Shown: piece by piece, positions 14,387 through 22,842 of the stretch | Position numbering within the stretch: the stretch's first letter is position 1 | How the letters are laid out: the number at the start of each line of letters is the position of its first letter | Notes under the pieces: generated by a model | What the model saw: only the letters and a program-made list of their open reading frames with translations | Databases searched by the model: none | What the model was told of the DNA's origin: nothing | DNA from: Fibrobacter sp. UWP2 | GTDB taxonomy: Bacteria > Fibrobacterota > Fibrobacteria > Fibrobacterales > Fibrobacteraceae | Length of the DNA: 64,000 nt | Reading direction: 5' to 3' | Assembly: GCF_900141705.1 (NCBI RefSeq) | Contig: NZ_FQYM01000004.1 | Location: 91,984 to 155,983, forward strand | Translations under genes and position numbers: made by a program

Positions 14387-15841
14387 ATGTCCAACTACTG
14401 TCCTGTTATCGGTCTTGAAATCCATTGCCAGCTCGCGACTAAAACCAAGATGTTCTGCGGCTGCGAAATCGAAGTGAATACGACCCCGAACAAGCACGTT
14501 TGCCCCGTTTGCCTCGGTATGCCGGGTGCCATGCCCGTGCCGAACAAGAAGGCCGTGGAATACGCCATTCGCTTAGGGCTAGCCCTGAACTGCGAAATCG
14601 ACCTGAACGCGATGTGGACCCGCAAGAACTACTTCTACCCGGACCTGCCGAAGGGCTACCAGATTACCCAGACGGGCGGACTTCCGGTGTACGACCACCC
14701 GATCTGCAAGAACGGCTGGCTCGAAATTGTGAAGGAAGACGGCACCAAGAAGCGCGTGGGCATCACCCGTATCCACATGGAAGAAGACGCCGGCAAGCTC
14801 ATCCACGACATGAGCCCGACCGATTCCCACTTCGACGCGAACCGCTGCGGTACGCCGCTTTGCGAAATCGTGACCGAACCGGATATCCGTAGCCCGGAAG
14901 AAGCCGTGCTCGTTTTGAAGAAGATCAAGCAGACGCTGGAATACACCCGTGTTTCGAACGCCAACATGGAAAACGGCAACATGCGCTGCGACGGCAACAT
15001 TTCTCTCCGCAAGAGCGAAGACGCTCCGTTCGGTATCCGCGCCGAAATCAAGAACTTGAACAGCTTTACGAACCTCGAGAAGGCTCTGTACTGCGAAATG
15101 AACCTGCAGGCCTCGACCCTCGATGCCGGTAAGGAAGTGGAACAGTGCACCAAGCGCTACGACCCCAACGCCGACAAGACGATTGTGATTCGCTCCAAGG
15201 AAGACGCCCACGACTACAAGTACTTCCCGGAACCGGACATGGTCCGCCTCGTGACCGACCCGGCCTTCGTTGAAGAAATCCGCCGCACGCTTCCGGAACT
15301 GCCGGATGCCCGCCGCAAGCGCTTCATGGACGACTTCGGTGTTTCCGAATACGATGCCATGGTGCTGACCGAAGACCGCGACGTGAGCGAATGGTACGAC
15401 ACCGCCGCGAAGAACTGCAAGAACGGCAAGGTCTTGGCCAACTGGGTGATTACCGAACTCCTCGCCAAGGTGAAGGAACTGGAAGGCGGCCTCTCTGCCC
15501 TCAAGATCAAGCCCGAAGACCTGTGCAAGCTCGTGAACCTTATCGCCGATAACACCATCAACGGAAAGATTGCAAAGACGGTCTTCGCCGAGATGTTCGA
15601 GACCGGCAAGGACCCCGAAGCTATCGTGAAGGAAAAGGGCCTCGTGCAGGTGACCGACACCGGTGCCATCGAAGAAGTGGTCCGCGCCGTGTGTGCCGAA
15701 AATGCCGCCCAGTTCGCTGAATTCAAGGCGGGCAAGGTGGCTCTCAAGGGCTTCCTCGTGGGTATGACCATGCGCAAGTCCGGCGGTAAGGCCAACCCGG
15801 GCCTCGTGAACCAGATCCTCGACAAGCTCGCGAAGGAATAA
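14387..15841 (+). CDS. gatB: Aspartyl/glutamyl-tRNA amidotransferase subunit B
   Basis: GatB turns mischarged Glu-tRNA(Gln) or Asp-tRNA(Asn) into Gln- or Asn-tRNA as part of GatCAB. The N-terminus has GLEIHCQLATKTKMFCGC and VCPVCLGMPGAMPVPN, carrying the zinc-site Cys residues. RIHMEEDAGKLIH and DFNRCGTPL-like DANRCGTPLCEIV are also present, and the C-terminal YqeY-like tail ends in KANPGLVNQILDKL. Length 484 is normal. CGGAG precedes the ATG. gatA and gatC are not in the window. The next gene's ATG overlaps its TAA. Confidence 0.95.
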   Translation: MSNYCPVIGLEIHCQLATKTKMFCGCEIEVNTTPNKHVCPVCLGMPGAMPVPNKKAVEYAIRLGLALNCEIDLNAMWTRKNYFYPDLPKGYQITQTGGLPVYDHPICKNGWLEIVKEDGTKKRVGITRIHMEEDAGKLIHDMSPTDSHFDANRCGTPLCEIVTEPDIRSPEEAVLVLKKIKQTLEYTRVSNANMENGNMRCDGNISLRKSEDAPFGIRAEIKNLNSFTNLEKALYCEMNLQASTLDAGKEVEQCTKRYDPNADKTIVIRSKEDAHDYKYFPEPDMVRLVTDPAFVEEIRRTLPELPDARRKRFMDDFGVSEYDAMVLTEDRDVSEWYDTAAKNCKNGKVLANWVITELLAKVKELEGGLSALKIKPEDLCKLVNLIADNTINGKIAKTVFAEMFETGKDPEAIVKEKGLVQVTDTGAIEEVVRAVCAENAAQFAEFKAGKVALKGFLVGMTMRKSGGKANPGLVNQILDKLAKE

Positions 15842-16155
15842 TGACGAAGTTTGTTCTTGTTGTGACTATAGCGCTCCTTTTTGCAGGGGCGTCTTTTGCC
15901 GCGGACAAGCTTGACAAGTATGACTCGGCGTACGTGAGTACACTCAACATGACTGACGCCGAAATTGCGGAACTCTACGGAGTCGATTCCACAAAGCTCA
16001 ATCAGGGACCGACTCTCCAGCAAATCAACGAAGAGGACCCGAGCTACATCAAGCGTGACTACGACCACAAGCAGCAGGTCATTGTGGGGAGTGTCATCAT
16101 GTTTTGTGTCGCGCTCGCCATGGTCTTGATGAACAATTATAACCCGAAGCGATAA
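15841..16155 (+). CDS. Small exported protein with C-terminal membrane anchor, unknown function
   Basis: The start overlaps the gatB stop (TAATG), implying coupled translation. The 104 residues have a signal peptide (VLVVTIALLFAGASFA), a hydrophilic middle with NMTDAEIAELYGVDS, and a C-terminal transmembrane helix (VIVGSVIMFCVALAMVLM) ending in N-P-K-R. This makes a small periplasmic-facing membrane protein. I do not recognise the family. Confidence 0.68.
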   Translation: MTKFVLVVTIALLFAGASFAADKLDKYDSAYVSTLNMTDAEIAELYGVDSTKLNQGPTLQQINEEDPSYIKRDYDHKQQVIVGSVIMFCVALAMVLMNNYNPKR

Positions 16156-16300
16156 GGTAGTGACAAATGTGGTGAAGGTCGCGACCTCATGCCTCCTGCG
16201 TATTATACGGAATGTATAGTATTTTGTTTTTTATATTAAAATTATTGTAAAAAACAGTGTTTTTGTGTAAAACTAATTGATTTTGTATAGTATTAGTATA

Positions 16301-16336
16301 TTGACTTTAAAGAAATAAAAACGTATATTATACAGT
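16301..16336 (+). promoter_or_regulatory. Promoter of the TIGR02147 operon, apparently leaderless
   Basis: TTGACT (16301-16306), exactly 17 nt, then TATATT (16324-16329), with the ATG only seven nt later. TGTATAGTATT occurs twice just upstream (16213-16223 and 16284-16294), and GTATATTATAC straddles the -10 box, so these may be operator sites. The region 16156-16300 holds no gene; a palindrome AGGTCGCGACCT lies at 16176-16187. Confidence 0.7.
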
Positions 16337-17170
16337 ATGAAACCGATACTCGAATATAAGGATTACCGCCTGTATATACAGGACTACTACGACGAGCGCA
16401 AACGCTTGGGTGCGTTCTCGTGGCGCGAGTTCTGCAAGAGCGCCGGTTTTACGTCGCCGAATTTTTTGCAGCTCGTGTGCAAGGGCGAAAGCAAGCTGGG
16501 CAAACCGAAAATCGAGAATGTCGCCTGTGCCATGGGGCTTGTCGGCTACGAAAAGGATTATTTCCGCGAGATGGTCACGTTCGGGAACGCCAAGAAGGAT
16601 TCCGTGAAGAAGGCTGCGCTGCTCGAAATGCAGAAGATAGCCTTGGAACACAAGGTGCGCGTTGTTGACGGTGACGCTTTCCAGTATTATGAATCCTGGA
16701 AGTATCCTGTATTGAGGGAACTTGTCCCGATGATGCCGGGCGCCAATCCGCGCGATATCGCCGACGAGTGCAAGGAGCACGTGTCCGCCGAAGAGGTGCG
16801 CGATATCCTGAACTTTTTGGTCAAGGCCGGATTCCTGAAGAAGGACGGGGAGAAGGTCTATTCGCAGACGGAACAGGTGGTCATCGGTTCCAAGGAGGCG
16901 TTGCCGCTCGCAATCCGTGCGATGCACAAGGAAATGGCCAACATGGCGGCACGAGCCGTAGACCGCTATTCTCCAAGCGAACGCCATTTTACCGGGGTGA
17001 CGCTCGGCGTGAACGAGGAAGCCTACGGCAGGATAGCAAGCGAACTCGACGCCTGTTGCAAGAAGGTGCTTTCCATCGCGAACGAATACAGGGACCAGGA
17101 TCAGGTCTGCCGAATCAATTTCCAGTTTTTCCCTGTTACGGACAAGGTCAAGGAGGCTCGCCATGTTTAA
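16337..17170 (+). CDS. TIGR02147 family protein (probable regulator)
   Basis: The opening ILEYKDYRLYIQDYYDERK and the following helix-turn-helix-like region (SWREFCKSAGFTSPNFLQLV) are the hallmarks of TIGR02147, a Fibrobacter-expanded family of about 270 residues thought to be regulatory. Length here is 277. The gene has no Shine-Dalgarno sequence and its promoter -10 box lies seven nt upstream. The 3' end overlaps the next lipoprotein gene by 8 bp. This gene-pair arrangement suggests the protein controls its own operon of surface lipoproteins; that is inference. Confidence 0.85.
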   Translation: MKPILEYKDYRLYIQDYYDERKRLGAFSWREFCKSAGFTSPNFLQLVCKGESKLGKPKIENVACAMGLVGYEKDYFREMVTFGNAKKDSVKKAALLEMQKIALEHKVRVVDGDAFQYYESWKYPVLRELVPMMPGANPRDIADECKEHVSAEEVRDILNFLVKAGFLKKDGEKVYSQTEQVVIGSKEALPLAIRAMHKEMANMAARAVDRYSPSERHFTGVTLGVNEEAYGRIASELDACCKKVLSIANEYRDQDQVCRINFQFFPVTDKVKEARHV

Positions 17171-17924
17171 CAAATTCTCCTTTGCCGTGGGGGCTCTTTT
17201 TGCTGTGTTTGTGACTGCGTGTTCCGGTAACGATGCCGGCGATATCGCGGGCGGCACCATCGATCCCAATACCGTTGCAGAGAATAACAGTTCTTCGGAT
17301 GCAGCCGATATCGAGTCGAGCAACAGTGCTGACGTCGTTTTGAGTTCGAGCGAAAAAAAGGTTCTTTCGAGTTCGTCGAGTAGGGATGCGAATGATGGCA
17401 GTCATACCATAAGAATCGAGAGTAGCTCAAGTGGGCGTTCTGCTATAGAAAGCAGCAGTTCGTGCGAGGGCTGCGGCAATGGCATTGATCCGATTGATAT
17501 TTCCTCGTCTTCTTCTGAACTTCGCGATGGCGATATTGCGCATGCGGGCGATTTCTCCATCCAGTGTCTTGCCGATGTAATCAATGTGGACATGGCTGTC
17601 CCCGTCGTCGCACCGGATGTCGCTGGCCCTGAGGCGTTCAAGCATGTCGATGGCGACTCCGTGAAATTTGTCTTGCAGAATGTCTATTTCGCTATCCCTT
17701 GCGAGGAGGATGCCCGGAAGCAGTTCTTGCAGGGCGTAAACGAAGGCGGCCCGGTTGTCAGTAGTGAAGGCGATAGGCTGTATGTGAATTTTAGCCGGAG
17801 CAAGGGCTGGGATTACGGTTGTGAATGTGTGGCGAAGGCCACGTTCACGCTCGGCAAGGCTTATTCCGGTATCAACTACACGGTTTTTGACCAGAAGGAA
17901 ACCCTTCCGGTACAGGAAAATTAA
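17163..17924 (+). CDS. Lipoprotein 1 of the TIGR02147 operon
   Basis: The signal peptide ends in the lipobox V-T-A-C (Cys at residue 20), followed by a long Ser-rich linker with SSSS clusters (about 40-115) and a C-terminal domain. The domain has paired features shared with the next two genes: an early Cys, a D-R-L-Y-V-N strand, and a C-x-C motif (CGCECVAKATF-like, here Y-G-C-E-C-V-A-K) before a final strand. The start overlaps the regulator gene by 8 bp with AAGGAGG upstream. Outer-membrane surface location is likely. Function unknown. Confidence 0.75.
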   Translation: MFNKFSFAVGALFAVFVTACSGNDAGDIAGGTIDPNTVAENNSSSDAADIESSNSADVVLSSSEKKVLSSSSSRDANDGSHTIRIESSSSGRSAIESSSSCEGCGNGIDPIDISSSSSELRDGDIAHAGDFSIQCLADVINVDMAVPVVAPDVAGPEAFKHVDGDSVKFVLQNVYFAIPCEEDARKQFLQGVNEGGPVVSSEGDRLYVNFSRSKGWDYGCECVAKATFTLGKAYSGINYTVFDQKETLPVQEN

Positions 17925-17939
17925 AAGAAGGAGGCCATC

Positions 17940-19469
17940 ATGAAAAAGATACTTGCAACAGCTGCGGCCCTGTCGCTTATGCTCATTGCCTGCGGGGACG
18001 AATCGTCTTCGACGGGCCCTGACCATCAGTCCACTGGCGATATCTCGTCTGTGACGGAATCGTCGTCTAGTATCGGCACGGGGGAATCCTCCAGTTCGGT
18101 GCTCGATTCCTTGCGGAATGTGAACATGAAATTCAAAGGTTGCTACGAAAGCTCGTATAACCAATCCGCCTTGCTGAAAGAGGGCGAAACTGATGAAATG
18201 CCCAAGGCCTATTTGTACGAGAACGGTGGCAAATATCAACTGATGATTCCGAAAGTATATGACTATTGCGGATTTGAAAAAGTGATGATGGACGTAGGGC
18301 GTTCTGGCGACACGCTAACGCTCGATGTCAAGGCGATGATTCCGACGGCATGCATGTGCACGAGCGACCATTGGTTCGACATAGACGCAAGTGATGCGGA
18401 CATCAATTTCTTTGCGCTCAAGCTTTACAATAAAAAAATGCAGGTGTACGAAGTGGTTCCTGGCCCGGCGCCAGAAGACCCGCCCCTGTCTAGCGGCATA
18501 GAATCTTCGTCTAGCGGCGCTGAGTCCTCTTCGTCCTTTGCGCTCCCCGTCGAATCGTCTTCGTCTGTGTCGGCGAAAAGTTCGTCGTCTGTGGCAAAAG
18601 TTGCGGACAAGCACCAGTTCGTAACGGATGCCAATGCCCAGTGCCTTGCGAATGGCGTGGTGGACGACCCCCTGGTGGATGGCAATCTGGACGTCGTTCC
18701 GGTAGATACGGTGCGCGTTCGTGAAGAAAATCTCCCTCCAGTTGCCCTTCGCTACGTCGGTACCGAACGGACCGGCTTTACATTGGAAAACCTTTCGCTT
18801 ACCTGCGGTGCTGAACTTGATACCCTCGATGTCGATGTGTCCGGCGATACGGTTTACGTGAAGGCGAAATTCGACAACACGAATGCGCAGAGGTGCATTT
18901 GTAATTCCAAGGTGGACTTTGCCGTGGAAAATAATCCGGCCTACGGGCATGCGACAGTTCTTGTTTTCGACAATGTTGCCGGTTCCAATCCAAACACTAT
19001 GGAAATTGTCGATATGAGCGTGGTTACGGTTGAAGAAATAACGGGACACAGGCTGGCGAAGGATATTAAGTTGGAATGCAAAAACGACAGGCAAACGGCC
19101 AATGCGCCGGCGCTGGCAGGCAATTCACTGGTCATGGACCCGATTGATACGACGTCGACCAAAGTGGCTGTTGCAGGCCGTAGAGTGGGCGACGATGGCT
19201 TCGATACCATCGTCATTCCTGAAGTGATGATGCCTTGCGCGATTGTTTTTGAAAGCTTTGATGTCTATGCGGACAATGGAACGCTGTATGTCAAACCGAA
19301 AGTCGATCCGGACAGCCCGATAACCAATTGCATTTGCCCGACACGAGTGTCCTTCAAGGTGGAACAGAACGAGGCGTTCTCCAATGCGAATTATCTCGTG
19401 TTTGACAGGGAAGAACCGATGCCCTTGGTGAATTCCGTTCCCTTTGATGCGTCTGTTCTTAAGGATTAA
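17940..19469 (+). CDS. Lipoprotein 2 of the TIGR02147 operon, three repeat domains
   Basis: Lipobox L-I-A-C (Cys 18), then a Ser-rich linker. After it come three copies of a domain of about 120 residues, the last two separated from the first by a second Ser-rich linker. Each has a central Cys, a G-D-T-L/V-Y-V-K-type strand, a C-x-C motif (CMCTSDHW, CICNSKVDF, CICPTRVSF) and a final hydrophobic strand. The two Cys of C-x-C and the central Cys could form disulfides outside the cell. AAGGAGG lies before the ATG and the gap to the previous gene is 15 nt. Family not recognised. Confidence 0.75.
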   Translation: MKKILATAAALSLMLIACGDESSSTGPDHQSTGDISSVTESSSSIGTGESSSSVLDSLRNVNMKFKGCYESSYNQSALLKEGETDEMPKAYLYENGGKYQLMIPKVYDYCGFEKVMMDVGRSGDTLTLDVKAMIPTACMCTSDHWFDIDASDADINFFALKLYNKKMQVYEVVPGPAPEDPPLSSGIESSSSGAESSSSFALPVESSSSVSAKSSSSVAKVADKHQFVTDANAQCLANGVVDDPLVDGNLDVVPVDTVRVREENLPPVALRYVGTERTGFTLENLSLTCGAELDTLDVDVSGDTVYVKAKFDNTNAQRCICNSKVDFAVENNPAYGHATVLVFDNVAGSNPNTMEIVDMSVVTVEEITGHRLAKDIKLECKNDRQTANAPALAGNSLVMDPIDTTSTKVAVAGRRVGDDGFDTIVIPEVMMPCAIVFESFDVYADNGTLYVKPKVDPDSPITNCICPTRVSFKVEQNEAFSNANYLVFDREEPMPLVNSVPFDASVLKD

Positions 19470-19500
19470 TCTTTGACATAAAATCAAGATGGAAAATGAT

Positions 19501-20649
19501 ATGAAAAAAATTTTTGCTTGCGCTGCTGCGCTTTCGTTTATGATTGTTGCCTGCGGGGACGATTCTTCTTCCGGGCCGGAGCCCGTTGCCGGGGTTGAAA
19601 GCTCTTCTGCCGGGCAGGACTTGTCTTCTGCTACAAACAATCCTTCATCGAGCGGGGCGAATCCGTTATCAAGCGTGAGTGTGGAATCCTCTTCGGCAAT
19701 GAATCCCGCATCGAGCGAGACTGTTAAATCGTCCAGTTCGCAGGGAACGTCGTCTGCGGTGCAGCCGGGACAGTCTTCTTCCAGTTTGACTCCGCCGGGT
19801 TCGTCTTCTAGCGTGACTCCGCAGAGCTCCTCGTCCAACGTGACACCGCCGAGTTCATCTTCGCGCCCGAGCTACAACGGTCCCGTACCGCTCAGAAGCA
19901 TCAAGGCGACCTGCCGGGAAGAAGTTTGGACGAATGATCCGGTTGAACCCGAGCCGCCTGCAGCGTTTTACAGTGTCTCCAACAGCTTCGCGCAAATCGA
20001 CATGCTCAATGTCAAGTTGACCTACGCCTGCGATTCCGCCTTGCAGAAGGCTTTCTTTGATAGCCTGAAGGCAGACAATACCGTGGCATCGGTCATCGGG
20101 GATACTCTCTTTGTGAATATCGACCATTCCGGTGAGAAGGGCGTGAAACTCGAGTGCGGCTGCACGGCCGATGTGAAATTCACGTTTGATGAACAATATG
20201 CCGGATTTGGCTATACGGCGTTCGAGAACAACAGGCCTCCGCTCGAGCTAGGATATAAACTGATTAATCAGCCGGATCGGGGCTACCAGAAGATTGAAAA
20301 GGCCGATGCGCAGTGTAACAAGAGCGGTCTGGACGATCCGATGGTAGATGCCGCCTTGCCGCCCGTGGCGCACATGTACGTGAACGGCGATTCTGCGCAG
20401 ATAGTCATTGAAGAAGTCGTGCTTACCTGCGGAACGGTATTCGAGAGCGTTGCAATTGAGATGAGGGACTCCACGCTCTACGTGACTCCGCATTACGATA
20501 CTTCGCTCCCGCAGGCCGATTGCCTCTGCAGGTCGAAGGTCAGTTTCAATATCAAGGCGTTGGACCTGTATAAAGAAGCGACTTTGCTGGTCTATGACGA
20601 CGGCACGAGCTTCAATCTCAGCAACAAGATGCGCCTGATAGTGGAATAG
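19501..20649 (+). CDS. Lipoprotein 3 of the TIGR02147 operon, two repeat domains
   Basis: I start at the ATG at 19501, which gives a standard lipoprotein signal (MKKIFACAAALSFMIVAC); the in-frame ATG at 19489 adds M-E-N-D. A Ser/Pro-rich linker of about 100 residues precedes two copies of the same C-x-C domain seen in the two upstream genes (LECGCTADVKF and DCLCRSKVSF). It lies 31 nt after the previous stop and is probably the last gene of the operon. Function unknown; the shared domain and decreasing copy number suggest duplication within the operon. Confidence 0.74.
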   Translation: MKKIFACAAALSFMIVACGDDSSSGPEPVAGVESSSAGQDLSSATNNPSSSGANPLSSVSVESSSAMNPASSETVKSSSSQGTSSAVQPGQSSSSLTPPGSSSSVTPQSSSSNVTPPSSSSRPSYNGPVPLRSIKATCREEVWTNDPVEPEPPAAFYSVSNSFAQIDMLNVKLTYACDSALQKAFFDSLKADNTVASVIGDTLFVNIDHSGEKGVKLECGCTADVKFTFDEQYAGFGYTAFENNRPPLELGYKLINQPDRGYQKIEKADAQCNKSGLDDPMVDAALPPVAHMYVNGDSAQIVIEEVVLTCGTVFESVAIEMRDSTLYVTPHYDTSLPQADCLCRSKVSFNIKALDLYKEATLLVYDDGTSFNLSNKMRLIVE

Positions 20650-20666
20650 TTTCTATATTTCGGGCC

Positions 20667-21401
20667 ATGAAATACACAGACGAAGCAAAACAGAATTTCA
20701 AGGCCCTCTCCAACAACCCGTATCCCGGACGCGGAATTATCCTCGGTGAAAGTGCCGACGGCAAGTCCTACGTGCAGGTCTACTGGATCATGGGCCGTAG
20801 CGTCAACAGCCGCAATCGCGTGTTCGAAATTGAACCGAAGACCGGCTTCATGAAGACCAAGGCCTTCGACGAATCCAAGCTCACCGACCCGCACCTGATT
20901 ATCTACTACCCGGCACGTCACACCGCCGACGTGCAGATTATCACGAACGGCGACCAGACCGACACGATTTACGACGCCATCAAGCTCGGCGGCACTTTCG
21001 AAAGCGCCCTCCGCACGCGCCAGTACGAAGACGACGCCCCGAACTTCACGCCGCGCATCTCCGGCATCCACTACAAGAACGCCAGCCCCGCCGTTTACAA
21101 GCTCTCCATCCTCAAGAGCCGTAACAACAGCGAAGAAGCCGGTTGCGAGCGCATGACGTTCGAATACGAGAAGGCCCTGCCGGGTCTCGGCCACTTCATC
21201 AGCACCTACGAAACCGATGGCAGCCCGATTCCGAGCTTCAACGGCTTCCCGAAACTGATGCCGATTTTTGACAACGCCGAAGACACGCTCAAAAAATACT
21301 GGGCCGCCCTGAACAAGGACAACAAGGTTTCCCTGATGGTCAAGTGGATCGACAAGAAGACCTTCAAGGCCAAGACGCTTATCGTGAATAAGAATAAGTA
21401 A
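20667..21401 (+). CDS. IMP cyclohydrolase, PurO-like
   Basis: The N-terminus, NPYPGRGIILGESADG then YWIMGRSVNSRNRVF, matches the archaeal-type IMP cyclohydrolase family (PF07826), which closes the ring of FAICAR to give IMP in purine synthesis. Further family-like stretches are DPHLIIYYPARH and NFTPRISG. Length is 244. Most bacteria use the PurH C-terminal or N-terminal domain for this step, so a PurO-like enzyme here is notable. There is no ribosome site; TATATT lies seven nt before the ATG, so the gene is probably transcribed separately from the lipoproteins just upstream. Confidence 0.8.
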   Translation: MKYTDEAKQNFKALSNNPYPGRGIILGESADGKSYVQVYWIMGRSVNSRNRVFEIEPKTGFMKTKAFDESKLTDPHLIIYYPARHTADVQIITNGDQTDTIYDAIKLGGTFESALRTRQYEDDAPNFTPRISGIHYKNASPAVYKLSILKSRNNSEEAGCERMTFEYEKALPGLGHFISTYETDGSPIPSFNGFPKLMPIFDNAEDTLKKYWAALNKDNKVSLMVKWIDKKTFKAKTLIVNKNK

Positions 21402-21479
21402 AATCGAAAAAGCTGCTGGATTAGTCCTTGACGTTTCCGCAGCTATACAGACTGACTAGACAAATCCAAAAAAAAACAC

Positions 21480-21525
21480 TTGCTTTTTTGAGCACTAATT
21501 GTTATATTAGTGAACAAAAGTGCAT
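21480..21525 (+). promoter_or_regulatory. Promoter of the radical-SAM operon with palindrome and LexA-like site
   Basis: TTGCTT (21480-21485), 17 nt, TATATT (21503-21508). CACTAAT-TGTTAT-ATTAGTG (21493-21512) is a perfect inverted repeat over the -10 box. TGAAC-AAAA-GTGCAT (21511-21525) differs by one base from the Fibrobacter LexA motif as I remember it (TGCNC-N4-GTGCAT). Confidence 0.6.
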
Positions 21526-21542
21526 TTAAACAGGTGTGTATC

Positions 21543-22829
21543 ATGGATTTGCGTCAAAAATTGAACATCCTAGGCGAGGCGGCCAAGTACGACGTGTCGT
21601 GTTCCTCAAGTGGATCAAGCCGTCGTGCGCCCAAGGGCGGGCTCGGGAGCGGCTGCAGTGCTGGCATTTGCCACACGTGGTCGGCCGACGGGCGGTGCAT
21701 CTCGCTTTTGAAGGTGCTGCTCAGCAACGCTTGCAAGTACGACTGCGCCTACTGCATCAACCGCCGTAGCAACGATGTTCCTCGCGCGACCTTTACACCC
21801 AGGGAACTCATCGATCTCACGCTCGAATTCTACCGCCGTAACTACATCGAGGGGCTCTTCCTGAGCTCGGCGGTCATCGGCTCGCCCGACAACACCATGG
21901 AACTCCTGATCCGCGTGGCGAAGGAGTTGCGTACGATGCATCGCTTTGGCGGCTACATTCACCTCAAGGCGATTCCCGGTGCGAGCGACCGGCTCTTGTA
22001 CGAGGCGGGCCTCTACGCTGACCGCAGCAGCGTGAATATAGAGATTCCGTCCGATAGGCAGCTGCAGTACCTGGCTCCCGAAAAAAACTTCGCCTCCATT
22101 TACCGGCCCATGAATTTTTTGGCCGAGCGCAAGATCGAGTACAAAACGGAGCGCTCCAATGGTTCTAGGTTCGCACCCAAGTTCCTGCCCGCGGGTCAAA
22201 GCACCCAGATGATTGTCGGGGCGTCGGGGGAGACTGACCTCCAGATACTGACGCTCTCGGCAGGCTTTTACAGGCAGCAGCAAATGAAGCGCGTCTACTT
22301 TTCGGGCTACGTTCCCATCAATGCCGACAAGCGCTTGCCCGCCCTCACCACCAAGACGCCCCTTTTGCGCGAGCACCGCCTTTACCAGGCGGACTGGCTT
22401 ATGCGATTTTACAAGTTCAATTACGACGAAATCCTGGACGCGAAGAACCCGAACCTCGATCTGGATCTGGACCCGAAGGCGATGTGGGCGTTGCGCCATC
22501 CGGAGTTCTTCCCGATAGATTTGCAGACCGCCGATTACGAGATGATTCTGCGCGTGCCGGGAATCGGCGTCAAGTCGGCACAGCTTATCGTGAGCGGGCG
22601 TCGCTTTTGCACCATTCGCATGGAGCAGCTCAAGAAGATGGGGGTCGTGCTCAAGCGCGCCAAATACTTCATCTACAATCCCGACGTGCCTGCGAACTTG
22701 CGCAGGCTCTATCCCGAGATGTTGCGCCCGATGCTGATTGCGCGTCCGAGACCCGCACAGCTTGATTTTTTCAGCCAGTTGCAGACGCCCGCGCTCCCGG
22801 CCCCTGCGCAACTCCGCGTCGCCGGCTAA
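21543..22829 (+). CDS. Radical SAM protein of the UDG-linked DNA-metabolism pair (TIGR03916-like)
   Basis: The radical SAM cluster site is C64-x3-C68-x2-C71 (CKYDCAYC), preceded by two Cys in GCSAGICHTW. A helix-hairpin-helix-like MILRVPGIGVKSAQ lies near residue 340, which suggests DNA contact. This matches the putative DNA modification/repair radical SAM family that is paired with a TIGR03915 protein and a uracil-DNA-glycosylase-like domain. I start at 21543; the upstream ATG at 21510 lies in the operator. The partner gene starts 13 nt after the stop. The reaction is unknown. The promoter has an SOS-like site. Confidence 0.85.
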   Translation: MDLRQKLNILGEAAKYDVSCSSSGSSRRAPKGGLGSGCSAGICHTWSADGRCISLLKVLLSNACKYDCAYCINRRSNDVPRATFTPRELIDLTLEFYRRNYIEGLFLSSAVIGSPDNTMELLIRVAKELRTMHRFGGYIHLKAIPGASDRLLYEAGLYADRSSVNIEIPSDRQLQYLAPEKNFASIYRPMNFLAERKIEYKTERSNGSRFAPKFLPAGQSTQMIVGASGETDLQILTLSAGFYRQQQMKRVYFSGYVPINADKRLPALTTKTPLLREHRLYQADWLMRFYKFNYDEILDAKNPNLDLDLDPKAMWALRHPEFFPIDLQTADYEMILRVPGIGVKSAQLIVSGRRFCTIRMEQLKKMGVVLKRAKYFIYNPDVPANLRRLYPEMLRPMLIARPRPAQLDFFSQLQTPALPAPAQLRVAG

Positions 22830-22842
22830 CCCCACATCCCAC

